Origin: Adiantum capillus-veneris
Lineage: Eukaryota; Streptophyta; Polypodiopsida; Polypodiales; Pteridaceae
DNA length: 64,000 nucleotides
Reading direction: 5' to 3'
NCBI GenBank assembly: GCA_014529385.2
Contig: CM043962.1
Coordinates: 129,714,574 to 129,778,573 of the forward strand
Part shown: piece after piece, positions 21,700-32,849 of the stretch
How the letters are laid out: every line of letters begins with the position of its first letter
Numbering within the stretch: the stretch's first letter is position 1
Position numbers and translations under genes: made by a program
Notes under the pieces: model-generated
Told to the model about the DNA's origin: nothing
What the model saw: only the letters and a program-made list of their open reading frames with translations
Database searches by the model: none

Positions 21700-22075
21700 A
21701 CACTCCTCCCGCATAACCTAACAAGGTCTAGCCCGAGAGATATTCAACGACTCCCTCTTCACTCCTCCAGCATAACCTAAAAAGGTCCGGGCCAGGAGAT
21801 ATAGAATCCTTTTACAACCAAACGCCCCCCAAACCGTAGCCTGCATCGTTTGGAGGTGCTTAGAGTAACCACTGCTCAGATTTCTCAATACTCCTCCCGC
21901 ATAACCATCCAGGTCCGGCGGGCCGGGAGTATCAACAACAATTTTTTTTTTCAAGCATACAACCAAACGCTCCCCAGAGTTCCCTTCTGCGTCGTTCAGA
22001 GGTTTTCTAGCATACAACGAACCGCTCCCCAGACGTCTCGTTTGCGTCGTTCTGCGTTTCAAACAATACCAAAAC
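21700..22075. repeat. Two interleaved short repeats in the nested element
   Basis: CTCC(T/A)CCCGCATAACC...AGGTC-GGCC-GGAG occurs at about 21706, 21755 and 21890. CATACAACCAAACGC-CCCC followed by GCGTCGTT occurs at about 21810, 21955 and 22010. Similar blocks recur three times each within 375 bp and lie between the LTR/PPT and the anonymous internal region. Confidence 0.65.
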
Positions 22076-22899
22076 AACATTTCTTAGTACTCCACCCGGG
22101 AGTAAAATCACCAACCATTAAAACCAATATTAAAATCAGAGTCAAACAATTTAAATCGGCACCAAGACAGGTTTAAAATAGATACCATCCATTTCAAACA
22201 AATTCCAAACATGATCACCAAACAAGTTCTCAAACAGATTCTCAGACAAAATTCAAACTTCAATCTCAGTCGAGCTCGAAAAGTCAACCGATTTTTCATC
22301 CTGAAAAATGCACCAAAAATATCAAGGTTAGGTTCCTTCCATAAGGTCGTAGCTGACCGCACCATGGTCCATAAGCTCTTGCACAGAGCGTTTTCCTCTG
22401 GCGGCGATGGCAGTCCCAAGCCATAACAATCACATCGGACCTCCAAGGTCATCTGCTCGTGAAGAGACATCTACTGAGAGATGTTGAGAAATTTCAAGTT
22501 ATAATTTGCTAGGGTTTCCACGGCAAGCATTTCATGATACCCTACTCTGTTAGAAGCTGCCAGAAACCATATAACTTTGGGCAAGATTTTCTTGAAAGCT
22601 TGCCAAGTCCTTGGAGTGAGCGGCTTGGTAGCTATAGACATCCACCAATGCATCTGAGAAAAACAACAGCTCGAAACAAAACTTGATCCTTCTATTGCAA
22701 GTGATCTTAATGGCTTATGCCCTGTAAGACATGAGCGGTGAAGACGGGAGCGCGCCTGCTGCGCGATGAAGTAAGGGTGGGAGTGTCTAATAAGTCCGGG
22801 GTCGGAGCACGAAGCTACTTCAAAATTCCAATAGTCTTTGGTTTGCTCTGTCTACTCTTTTGTAGGACCGGTATGATTTCAGAAAAGCACACGCCTGAT

Positions 22900-22911
22900 G
22901 CTCTGATACCA
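22900..22911 (-). other. Primer-binding site of the nested element
   Basis: Minus strand TGGTATCAGAGC lies one base from the LTR terminus at 22913. Confidence 0.85.
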
Positions 22912-22912
22912 C

Positions 22913-23256
22913 TGTCACACGATGGGCACCACGTGCCAACGGAAAAGAACAGACTGAAGATACTTTTAGCACTTCAATAACAACCGAACTGAAAGAGAGA
23001 GAGAGAGAGAGAACACGCAATGCCACGGAGTGGCGGAATTTCACCCTAGAGAGTATTGGCCCCAAACCTTGGCGTCCCTTTCGGTATTTCTTTATATTTC
23101 AACAACTAAGTACAAGCCTGTACTCCATCCTTTGCACCTTCGTCTAGAAGCATGCCAGAGAATGAGCCTATGGCCTCATATTTAAAGGCCCTAGGCCCCA
23201 AAAGCAGGCCTTTAACTCAAAAGCACCTGGTCCAAACGCAATGCTACAAAACTGGC
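22913..23256 (-). repeat. Right (5') LTR of the nested element, truncated
   Basis: TGTCACACGATGGGCACC onward aligns with the left LTR. It breaks off after CAATGCTACAAAACTGG, where copia sequence resumes. It contains a short GA run missing from the left copy. Confidence 0.8.
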
Positions 23257-23272
23257 ATTCATGAGGAAATGA

Positions 23273-24599
23273 TCAATCCACAAAGGGGAGTAAGCCCAAA
23301 GCTTTGCGAAAAGCTTCGAACTTCTCGCGGGCCTTTGTGAAAAGATCTATAAGGTTGTCCTGTGTTGGCACATAAAGCCAAGCTGACTTCTCATGTTGAG
23401 AGTCTCTCCTTGACATAGTGATAATGCACCTCAATGTGATTTGTGTGAGCATGAAAAACTGGGTTCCTCGCAATTGTCAATGCGCTCTGACTATTAGTAT
23501 AGATGATGTTGGCAGTGTCCTGTCCAACACCCAAATCAACCATAAGGCATTTGAGCCATACACACTCAACTATAGCTGTGAAGACTACCCTATACTCAAC
23601 ATCACAACTAGACGTGGCCACAGTAGGTTGCATGTTGCTCAACCATGATATGCATGAACTGCCGAGCATGAAACAAAAAACACTCTTGTGTCATAAAAAC
23701 TAGCCCAATCCGAGAAACAACCCAAGATGTAAAGTGCCACTCAAGTAGCGAAATATCCCCTTGACAACGTGCCAATGCTTAGACCCTGGTCTATGCATAA
23801 ATTTGTTGACCTATGCGACTGCAAACTGAATATCTGGCCTTGTATTGCATACATAGATAAGGCATCCAACAACATTTTGTTAAAGAGTGACATTAGCAGG
23901 ATCACCAACATGATGAAGAATCAACTTCAAACCTATTTTCATGGGAGTGACATTAGGAATGCAGTCCTCAAGTCCAAACTTATATACCAATGTCTCTTAT
24001 GTAACGTGTTTGACACAACGCAATGCCACCATCACATTGCTTAAACTGTATGCCCAAGAAATGATGCAAAAGTTCCAAATCTGTCATCTTGAAAGCATTA
24101 TTCAAATCAGCCTTAAATTCACCAATATGTGTCTCATTCGGACCAGTGATCAACAATCGTCCTCACGCTTTACATATAACAAGAAAGCAGTAACATAGTC
24201 TGATTGATGTATATTCCATCCAAAATGAACTATCAATGCACATAGAAAATGCACAATAGTCATACGACAAGTGGGGGCAAAAGTCTTTTTATAACCTCTG
24301 CCTTTTTGCTATGCATAACCCTTTGCAACAAGTCGATCCTTATAGCAATCAATCTCACCATCCGGCTTACGTTTCAACTTGTAAACCCATAAGATGCATG
24401 GCGAGAACCTGAATGAAGATGCCTAGGCAAAGGTGCATCCAATTTACTGTCATGTAAAGTATGCACCAACCATTTTGGCATACCTCTAGCCTGCTCATTT
24501 TCAGTCCTTTCCACATCAAGTACATCATGTACATCTGCATGAGAAATAGGTTGGTTCGTATCATTTTCAAAAACCCCAATAGGTTGTACATCTGCCTCA
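23273..24599 (-). pseudogene. Copia reverse transcriptase-RNase H, deleted
   Basis: RT fragments: 'VYKLKRKPDGEI', 'LVAKGYA', 'HFGWNIHQ', 'LLITGPNETHIGEFKADLNNAF', 'TRPDIQFAV'. RNase H: 'SSCDVEYRVVFTAIVECVWLK', 'NPVFHAHTNHIEVHYHYVKE', 'VPTQDNLIDLFTKA', ending at 23273. The stretch leading to the catalytic Y-V-D-D box is mostly deleted, and the box itself is split by a small insertion (LLYV then DDLLITG). The enzyme cannot be functional. It is flanked on its 3' side by the copia's pre-LTR region and then the nested element. Confidence 0.8.
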
Positions 24600-26099
24600 T
24601 TGGAATTTACATTCAAGTTTCCACCACTGAAGAGGCAACAAATTGTCATAAATGTCCTCCACAAACACATCACATGAAACCAAGATACGCTTCGTTTGTG
24701 GATGGTATAACATGCAGCCTTTGTTTTCAGTACTATAACCAACAAAAATGCATTTGACAGCCTTATCATCCAATTTTCTGCGTTGCGTTTGTTGCACCAA
24801 AAGTATAAGCCAAACAACAAAAAATGCACATGTGATCAATAGATGCTATTCTTTCATGCCATGCTTCATATGGAGTCATAGATTGCAAAGATTTCACCGG
24901 ACACCTAATAAGTACATACGTAGCACTCATGATGACCTCAAGCCAAAATGAATGTGGCAAAGCTTGGCTCTTGACCATACATCGTGCCATCTCCGTAAGC
25001 GACCTTTTTTTCCTTTTAGCAACACCAATTTGTTGAGGTGTATACGGAATTGTACATTGGTGTTTTATCCCATGACTAGCTAGAAATGCATTAAACTCAT
25101 GAGATATATAATCCGCCCCTTGATCAGAATAGAGGATCCATAGTACATTCAGAGAGATTTTCAGCCATAGCTAGAAATTGCTTGAAGCACATAAACACTT
25201 CAAAATTAGCTTTAAGGGGTTACACGCATGCATGCTTGGAGTAATTATCAATGAAAGTCCCGAAGCAAAGGTAATTATCCAAGGACGGAGTTTGCATGGG
25301 CCCACAAACATCACTATGAAGAAGTTGCAACCTGCATATAGCCCTAACTGAACCATCCTTTGGAAACTTCGAACATTGCATTTTGCCCAAAATACAACCT
25401 TCACAAACATGCTTCGTAGGTGCTTCAAGAGGCGGTAAAGAAGCAAACATATCAGATTTCTGTAAATGCAGCAAATTGGAAAAATTCACATGCCCAAAAC
25501 GTGCATGCCAAAGTTTTGCATTTGAAACAGTTTTTGAATCTACAATTGCATTTGCAAAATTTTGCCCACACTTTTCATACAAAGTGAGCTTATACAACCC
25601 ACAACATTAAATGAGAAATGCAATAATTTCATCACCAAAACTAGGATCATAAATTGTATATCTGTCATCCACAAATTTCACAACAAGACAAAGTCTAGCA
25701 AGTGCAGATAGAGACAAAGATTCTTTTTGATCCTAGGTACATAAAGTGTCAAAACTGTGAAAGAACTGCCATTCGTAGCAGACAACACAATCTTTGCAAC
25801 TTCCTTGACCGGATAAGAGGCATTGTTGACACAAGTGACTAAATTCCTATGAGGGACATCCTCGAGAGAAATAAACAAGTTAGATGAGAGGTAATGTGCT
25901 TTGTAGCACCATTGTCAAAGTATCACACATGAGCATCTGCATCAACTGGCATATATGCATCATGGACATAAGGATCATAAGTGCACTCTATACTAAAAGC
26001 CCATTCTGTATGTACATCAGCATCACAATCTCCTTTCACAAAAGAGACTACAATTACTGCACTTGTAGTGGAACGAGCCTCTTACTTCTTAACCTCTTT
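24600..26099 (-). pseudogene. Copia protease and integrase region
   Basis: A protease remnant 'YFDNGATKHIT' (D-S/N-G-A box) lies near 25.9 kb. The integrase zinc region is 'LWHARFGHVNFSNL...CEGCILGKMQ' and its core starts 'LLHSDVCGPMQTPS...FIDNYSK'. Later integrase motifs: 'ALPHSFWLEVIMSATYVLIRCP' and 'TPYEAWHERIASIDHMCIFCC'. The linker to RT is 'RKLDDKAVKCIFVGYS'. Several frameshifts and stops separate these. Integrase before RT confirms the Ty1/copia order. Confidence 0.8.
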
Positions 26100-26982
26100 T
26101 GCCTTCAATTTCGAACACTACTTGATCAAGTGATCATTAGCTTTACAATAATGGCAACACATATTTTTCTTGCCTTTTTCACCAGAATTCCCAGACGAAG
26201 TGCTACCGACAGAAGCATTAAGAATAGGTGATTTACCACTCGCAGAAGAACCATGAGAAGTGGCTACATTGTTGTTACCAATTTTCCTCTGAACAACAAT
26301 AAAGGCATGTTCAACTGCACGCTGTTTAGCCCTATTTTTTCTTGAAAGTGACTCTTGCAACAACAATGTGCATAATGCATCAAACTTGACAACTTCTGAA
26401 TTTCCTTGGGTTATAAGTCTCCAAGTACTAGCAAAAGTCTGGTAAGAATCTTGCAAAGCATCAAGAATAGTCTGCACAAGGAAACTGTCAGAAATGACTT
26501 CGCCTGCAAAAATAAGTTGCTCATTAATATCCTTGATATCAATGAGGAAAGTTTCCATTTCATCTTCCTCATGCATAATCTTCGACTTCAGCTCTTTACG
26601 TAGCAATGCAATTTTAGCCTCATTGCGACTTGCATAAAGACCAACCAGAATATCCCAAGCCTATTTTGCAGATTTAGCTGAAGGAATGTGAGAAATAATA
26701 GTGCACTTCACAAATAACACAATCAATGCATGAGCCTGCGCATCTCTACCATCCCAACAAGTTTGCTCAATCGTAGGCAAAATAGCTCTAGCAACATCAA
26801 CCTTGCCACCAATCAATATCGCATGTATCCTCAGAACCAAGGCGTGCATCAATGCCCTGCACAACCTTCCAAATGCCCTTTGACACAAGAACATTTTGCA
26901 TCATGTTAGCCCACATTGAGTAATTGTCCTTATCCAATTTATCCTCAGCAAGAAACATCTTGAACATGGCGAATGCCTGCAT
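26100..26982 (-). pseudogene. Copia gag
   Basis: It starts at ATG 26982 (MQAFAMFKMFLAEDKLDKDNYSMWANMM), a typical copia Gag beginning. It continues through 'AHALIVLFVKCTIISHIPSAKSAK' and the open frame 26606-26118 ('IDIKDINEQL...VISDSFLVQTILDALQDSYQTF'). It ends with a partial zinc knuckle 'CCHYCKANDHLIK', in which the last Cys lies beyond a stop. Gag would form the virus-like particle. At least one stop and a frameshift lie between the two parts. Confidence 0.8.
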
Positions 26983-27274
26983 CTAATGTGAAAACTGCTC
27001 GAAAAGAGGAGAAATGAAGCAATTATAACGCGTGCTATATAGCACAATCCGAAGAAGACTGAGAGGGACGTATTATGCAAAAACGGCACTAGCAAAAAAA
27101 TTGCACAAAATGACAAAATTGCTTGCACAGTTCTGCCTACAGTGAAAATGGAGGTCGAAATGAGACTGATGTATTTGTTGTCCTGTTGATGCTCACCAAA
27201 GCTCACTAAAATCTGAGAAAGTGAACAGGCGTGTGCTGGCCATGCTTACGACTAAGCCCGAGAGGACTCAACCT

Positions 27275-27286
27275 TCTCTGATACCA
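27275..27286 (-). other. Primer-binding site of the copia element
   Basis: Minus strand TGGTATCAGAGAAGG lies two bases from the LTR terminus, initiator tRNA-Met type. Confidence 0.85.
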
Positions 27287-27288
27287 AT

Positions 27289-27487
27289 TGTTGGAAATAG
27301 GGTTGCAGGGAAACACACACAACTTGGAGAAGACGAAGAAGTTCAAGGCACACAACATAGGGTAATATTAGTGTGCAATGGAAAAAGATAAGACAGCCCT
27401 AGAGTGATGGGCATATATACAATGCACCGGGGGGGGGGGGGGGGGAGCCCTCCTAGTGAGGGAAAAAATGCCATGGCGGTCCTAACA
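27289..27487 (-). repeat. Right (5') LTR of the copia element
   Basis: TGTTGGAAATAGGG to GGTCCTAACA, about 199 bp. It contains a run of about 19 G at 27428-27446, where the left LTR has only five G. The following 350 bp (27488-27844) hold nothing recognisable. Confidence 0.8.
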
Positions 27488-27844
27488 CACATCACTGCCA
27501 CATATGTACGGTAATACTTAAAGATTTAATTGAACACAAATTCCCTAAAAATTAAAACAAACAAAATATTTTTATTAGTTATTTGCACATATAGCCTTCC
27601 CACATTTAGCTTAATAGATAAACCTGATCAGATGTAGCATATGTAGGTGGTAATAACACCTGTGATACCACTCAAAAGCTTTCTAAAAGGCTCTTTTGTT
27701 GGTGTTTTGTTGGCAATTTGCAAATCCTTTTTGAACAGAAGAAAGAACGCATAGTTTCAAGTTCTCAGTCTCCCACATTGCTATAATGGCAGAGGCTCTC
27801 CCAAAAGTCAATCCAAGGGCTCCATTATTTTGAGCAGCTTTGCT

Positions 27845-28410
27845 TCAAAAAATTTGCTTGTCTATTAACTTCATTTATACCATATATTTGATGCTTTGGT
27901 GACCCGTCTTTATGATAATCAAGGTGCCAAGCAATAGTGATTCCAAGAACCTTGAGCATGATCATCGATTCTTGAAGACAGTGGTTAGGCGGTTAGGATT
28001 TACGTAAACACTTTCAAGAACTATATCAAGCCCTTCATGCTAAAGGGCTAGATTTAGAAATATTCTCATGTAGGAAAACAGAGTCTTTCTCGATGTTTTT
28101 CATACAATGCATAACATCATGAGCTTCTGCTCAAGAGGCACCACATACCTAGCTAGGTATGTGGTGCCTCCCTCGCAGAAGCTCATGATGTTGCGGTAAG
28201 TCACAATGTGGGAATTATTGTGAGAATTTGTCCAAAACTTCTTGTGACACATATCAACAAAACTTCAAAACCCATGAAGACGATGATGTTGAGGTCATTT
28301 GTTCAGCTTTTCTATATCCATGTGAATCTTATCCAGAGATAATATAATGGATTCCTTGCAAAAACACAGAGCTTATTATCTTGCATTAATACATGCCTGA
28401 TTTTATTATC
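27845..28410 (+). repeat. Dispersed repeat, copy 2 (contains the 80-bp hairpin)
   Basis: Direct counterpart of 18455-18970. The hairpin at 28113-28192 is present here but not in copy 1. Confidence 0.7.
28113..28192. repeat. 80-bp near-perfect palindrome / hairpin
   Basis: Arms: AACATCATGAGCTTCTGC pairs exactly with GCAGAAGCTCATGATGTT. GAGGCACCACATACCTAG pairs exactly with CTAGGTATGTGGTGCCTC. The two 18-bp stems are separated by one 4-nt mismatch (TCAA opposite CCTC) and meet at the centre with no loop. A transcript would fold into a miRNA-precursor-like stem, but it could equally be a tiny foldback element. Confidence 0.85.
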
Positions 28411-28616
28411 TTGCGTTAATACATGGCACATGTACACTTCTGCAAACATTCCCCAATCAATACATTAATGGTACACTTCTGCAAACATTCCCCAATAAAT
28501 ACATTAATTGTACAATTCTGCAAACGTTAATTTTGTTGATTAATACCAATAAAATAGTACAAGAGATGGTACGAACTTTAACCTTGATTCCGTTCTCTCT
28601 CCCATGTTGCTATAAT

Positions 28617-28727
28617 AATGGCTTCAAATATATATATATATATTCACTATCTATATAGTCAAGGATAAAATAATGGCTTCAAATATATATGTATATATTC
28701 ACTATCTATATAGTCAAGGACAAAAAA
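28617..28727. repeat. 55-bp direct tandem duplication
   Basis: AATGGCTTCAAATATATAT...TTCACTATCTATATAGTCAAGGA occurs twice back to back, differing by one or two bases in the AT run. Confidence 0.85.
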
Positions 28728-28968
28728 AAAAACGCTAAAGGAAAAAGAAAAAACACATGTATCATTGTGCACTCGACCATCTCTTTATATGGACACAAAA
28801 AGTCCATTGACTTTCCATTTTCATGGGTCTTTTCATTTCAAAAACTCACTCTTCACTTATGCACTTAAGATGTTTTGAAAAGCTTTTTATTTTTTCGAGA
28901 CTGAGGATACCTTCGGGTGGTTAGGCAAAACTCTCCCAAATCTCTATGCATGGGTTTCATGAGTGAAC

Positions 28969-28972
<4 letters not shown>

Positions 28973-29030
<58 letters not shown>
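28973..29030. repeat. (TC)n microsatellite
   Basis: About 58 bp of TC repeats. Confidence 0.95.
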
Positions 29031-29031
<1 letters not shown>

Positions 29032-29683
29032 GTTTTTTAGTCTGTGATAGTAGATAGAAAGTTGCAACCATTGCAAAAGCTACAGTGTGTCTCTTGGTAT
29101 TCATAGCATGCCAAAGAGAATCAACCCTTGTTAGCAAAATCACAAATGAGATTACTCTAGCTTAACCTCATGGTTAGCTTAAGCAACGGGCTTCTTGAGG
29201 GCCAAGGGGTTTGCTTATCAAGCAAAATCTTCACCCTTAGTTTCTAGATTGTTTCCACGTGCTGACATTGTCCATATATACTAGGGGCCATTTATACCAA
29301 AGTTTGTGGTTGTAGAGGAGATTTAAATCAAGACAAGATCATGGTCTTCATTTAAAATCAAGACTTATCACTTGAAGGAAGGGGATTGCCACATTTGGGG
29401 CATCTTCTGATGCACCATTTTAAGAGGAAGTTGCTGTAAAGAGGGCGGGCGCAGGCGTTCTCAATCTATCAAGTACAATCATTATGGGATTTCACTTTTT
29501 CTCTTCCACAAGATCTCAACATGCTTCTTCACCCTTGCATGGCACTACCTCCATTGCGGTAAGACCTTCCAAGTTCAAGTTTCACATATAACACCTGTAA
29601 GGGGGGTCATTAAGTAACATTGTGCAAATGTCTATCATGTAACTTCATGGGGGAATGTTTGCAGAAGTGTACATGTGCCATAT

Positions 29684-30604
29684 GAGAACATACCCTTACT
29701 TAACAAAATATTTCAGATGCTATGGAAGATGTTATGCTCACAAAATACTCCAAATGCCAAAGGCACCTCAAACAGAAAATTATAGCAGCTTTATTTCCTA
29801 AAGAATCCTAGATACTTCTACCTAACATATATACCTCATTTCATGCCTGCATAAAGGCACTTACACACAAAAAGTTTGTAATTATTTAGCTATTGCAACC
29901 AAAGGTGCTTAGCAACTGCTTTGTAGCCATCATTATGATAATGCTAGTATAGTATAGTATGTCCTAGTATGTAGATACAAACAATTTTGGATGATTTGTT
30001 TGAGGCGAATCTTTGGGAGATGCTCTGGGGCATGAAAAGAGAAAAGTCATTGTGGAGGACGAGTGCCAGACTAGGTGAGCAGGTGCGAGCTTGCGAGGAG
30101 TTGGAAGCACATGGATGGAGACACGACACGAGGAGTTGGGCACATGTAGAAAGCTTTTTACAAAAAAAAAATCCAAGGCATCACTTGCAGGACACTGAGG
30201 CCGCTGTGGTTAGGCTTATCATCATGATCCTACACTTTTGCATTATATCCTACAGTAGTCAAGTAGTCAGTCAAATAGTCACCTAGGTCTCAAGCACTTT
30301 GACAACACTAGGAAAAATTATGCCATTGCATACAAATAGAACATTAATAAGTTGAGATGGTTGATGCTCTTATGGCCCAGAGTGACATCTCTTGTTGCAA
30401 GGTATGTTCTAAAGAGGTTGTTCTTTTTGGCATACTAGGGGCAATTTTCCCCCCTTTTCTTCCACTCAATTGGACGATGTCTATGGACTCTTGCAACATC
30501 ATTTTAGGTCTATCTTCTAATCTTTACATAGAAAGAATCATTATGTGCTGGAATATATGTGTGTGCAAGGGCGTGGGGATGGGAGAACTGGGGGGCCCGG
30601 GGGG

Positions 30605-30661
<57 letters not shown>

Positions 30662-31689
30662 CAATTCAAATGTGAATATTGCACTGGCCATACCTTACAA
30701 GATTTGAAAGGAATGACTTCATATCATATGATCAAATCCAAGATTGTGAAGCTCTATGATGCATATTGCAATAATAGTTCACAAAAAGTGAAATTGGCAT
30801 CCAACCATTACTCATCACTCTGGGTTAGATTCTCAAAAAGAAAAGTGAAAAGGCCTCAAACAATGGCCATCATTAAAAAGGTTATTCCTCAATCTTAAGA
30901 AGAATGATTGAAAGCTTTATGGTCATTGGTTGAAGAAGATTTACATGCACAACACACGTGAAAGAAACCGAGACGATTTACGCGGTAAATGTGTAAAAGA
31001 AACTCATGTCATCATCGTCGCTATAGTGGGATGAGGACATTGTGGTGGGATGAGGGCACTTGAATAGATTTATCATTTCTCTATTTTCTTCTTTAACATG
31101 AATCAGCATCCTTTTTTTGGTCAAGAATTTTTAACACGTTTTTTTAAACCACTTTGGGTTTATATATTTTTAAGGCCAAGTAGAAAATTGCATAGTAAAA
31201 GCAAATCAAAAGTGGGAAAGTGTATGCACTTTTTCTTTTTTAAACATTTGATGGAATCAAGAAGAAAATGATTTTCTCTATACTTCTTGTTCGCTTTTCC
31301 CTTTTCATATGCTACATTTTCCACAAACATTCGAGCAACAAACATCCTTTATTCCACATACTATGCTTAAAGATGGTAATTAAAAATATGGAAGATGGGG
31401 AAAAAGAACTGACAACTTGAGTTTGAGTTCGATTGCTGCTAGTGATTTTGAGTATGGACATTGCCTACTTGAATTGCATCCATGGAACCTTCATGGAATC
31501 CATGAAGATTCCAGCTCATACAATGCAAAAATGTGACATAGTCACACTGGCCAACATGATTTTGGGAGAGTGGTGTGTGTGCCAAGTTAATGCCCCTTCT
31601 TAGACACTAATTAAGCAAAAAGTGGTGCGTGGACAAGTTAATGCCCCTTCTTAGACACAATAGAAAGAATTGCCACCGGATAATCCCAA
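29684..31689. other. No gene recognised; (GA)n at 30609-30660
   Basis: AT-rich sequence with no domain. A GA microsatellite lies at 30609-30660. CAAGTTAATGCCCCTTCTTA occurs twice between 31580 and 31660. Confidence 0.4.
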
Positions 31690-32640
31690 AACCCCCTTTT
31701 TATACGACAACCTCTTCAATGTGCTGCAAGATACCGATCTCGAGAACCTCGTGACAACTAAATTGGCAAACTTGCAGATTGAGGCTAGGAAAGTGCCAAT
31801 GGAGGAGGACAATAGGAAAGAGGATACAGAGGAAGAGCTCCTCTAGGCAGAGGAGTTTGTACCCCTTTTTTAATGATGGAAGATATTGGTATCCGGTCAT
31901 GGAACGTTAATGGATTGAAAACCCGCACAAAGAACGTCCTCTTCTAGGAGGAAATTCAAAAAGATAAGGAATTTGATTGTTGGGCCATCCAAGAACATCA
32001 TCTAGATGCTCTTAAAAAAAGAAAGCAAGCAATGGGCAAGAAGTTGATATTCTACAAAGAGGGAATAGCCGGGTACAATGGCGTCCTCACAATTGTGGAC
32101 ATGGACTTAGAACCGAAGGTGGTTCTGAATCATCCCTTTGGGAGAGCCCTAAGAGTGAGGGTCAATTGGGCAGATCAATAAATCTATTGAAGGGGAATGG
32201 CTCCTTATAGGAGACTTGAATACGGTGGAGAAGAGGCAGGACATAACAGGCTCCTCAAGTCAATTGGTAAGACTAGGGAAAAAGAATGGTTGAGCCTATG
32301 TGAGAAATGGGCTTTGATGGACATGTGGGAGGTTGGTTCATGGAATAGCTCGTGGGGATTTACGTACACCAGCTTGCAATATGCCTGCACGACATCTCAG
32401 CTTGATAGATGCTACTCCTCTCATCAACCTGATTAGATTCCATCGCTTCTTGAAATGAAGATCGTGGGTGACTACACAAAGCCTGTTAGATTACTTTCCG
32501 TTGTACATGGAACTCATAAAAGCCAAAGGGGAGGGACAATAGCCCAAAAGGTCTAAGAAGTTGCTTATCATGGGGGTACACCTTTTCAAAAACCGGCTCT
32601 TCAAAGGCTAGTTAGAAAATCTTTGAGCAACCTTAATAAA
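31690..32640 (+). pseudogene. L1-type LINE: ORF1 end and endonuclease
   Basis: An acidic ORF1-like tail (31710-31852) precedes an ATG at about 31873. From there an apurinic-type endonuclease start is visible: 'IRSWNVNGLKTRTKNVLF', 'WAIQEHHLDALKK', 'GVLTIVDMDLEPKVV', then 'WLLIGDLNTVE' (the GDFN-equivalent). Stops at several points make it dead. This is a different LINE lineage from the one at 5-14 kb, with wording like plant L1 elements. Confidence 0.7.
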
Positions 32641-32849
32641 GATTTTGATTTGGCAAACCCTAAAGCTCGGGATATCTTTGCTAGGAATATCCAAAAAGTG
32701 GTTTAAAGCTCAGGGCAGCTTCTCTACAATATCGCGGCCATACCCTCTGGCCTTCTCCATTACCTAGCGCTTATCGTAAAATCAATGTGAGTATTCTCCT
32801 AAGCCTCACCAGCGCTTAGGCAAAAGGTCTCAAAAACATATCAAAGGGG

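Larger units (their letters stand above)
20666..23256 (-). mobile_element. Pol-less LTR element nested in the copia
   Basis: The left LTR (20666-21289), PPT, about 1.6 kb internal region, PBS (22900-22911) and a truncated right LTR (22913-23256) are all in minus orientation. The internal region has no gag or pol similarity. Short minus-strand frames (22108-22470, 22471-22653) carry no known domain. It fits the LARD/TRIM class of non-autonomous elements. The right LTR lost about 280 bp where it meets copia sequence. Confidence 0.8.
20489..27487 (-). mobile_element. Decayed Ty1/copia element with nested insertion
   Basis: Short related LTRs (20489-20658 and 27289-27487) bracket a minus-strand gag-protease-integrase-RT-RNase H order, the Ty1/copia arrangement. 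A PBS lies next to the right LTR. A separate non-autonomous LTR element (20666-23256) separates the left LTR from the RNase H end. No clear target duplication is seen at the outer ends. The coding sequence is badly broken, so the element is old. Confidence 0.85.
28423..29683. repeat. ~36-bp inverted repeats flanking 1.26 kb
   Basis: ATGGCACATGTACACTTCTG (28423 on, continuing CAAACATTCCCC) has its reverse complement at about 29647-29683. The left arm is itself followed by two more partial copies of TACACTTCTGCAAACATTCC (to about 28525). Such ends could be terminal inverted repeats of a small DNA element. No convincing target duplication or coding capacity is seen. Confidence 0.5.

Noticed and set aside
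28171-28196. Similarity of the hairpin right arm to miR172
   Set aside because: The match needs an indel and several substitutions, and the precursor has no terminal loop. It is not enough for a miRNA call.
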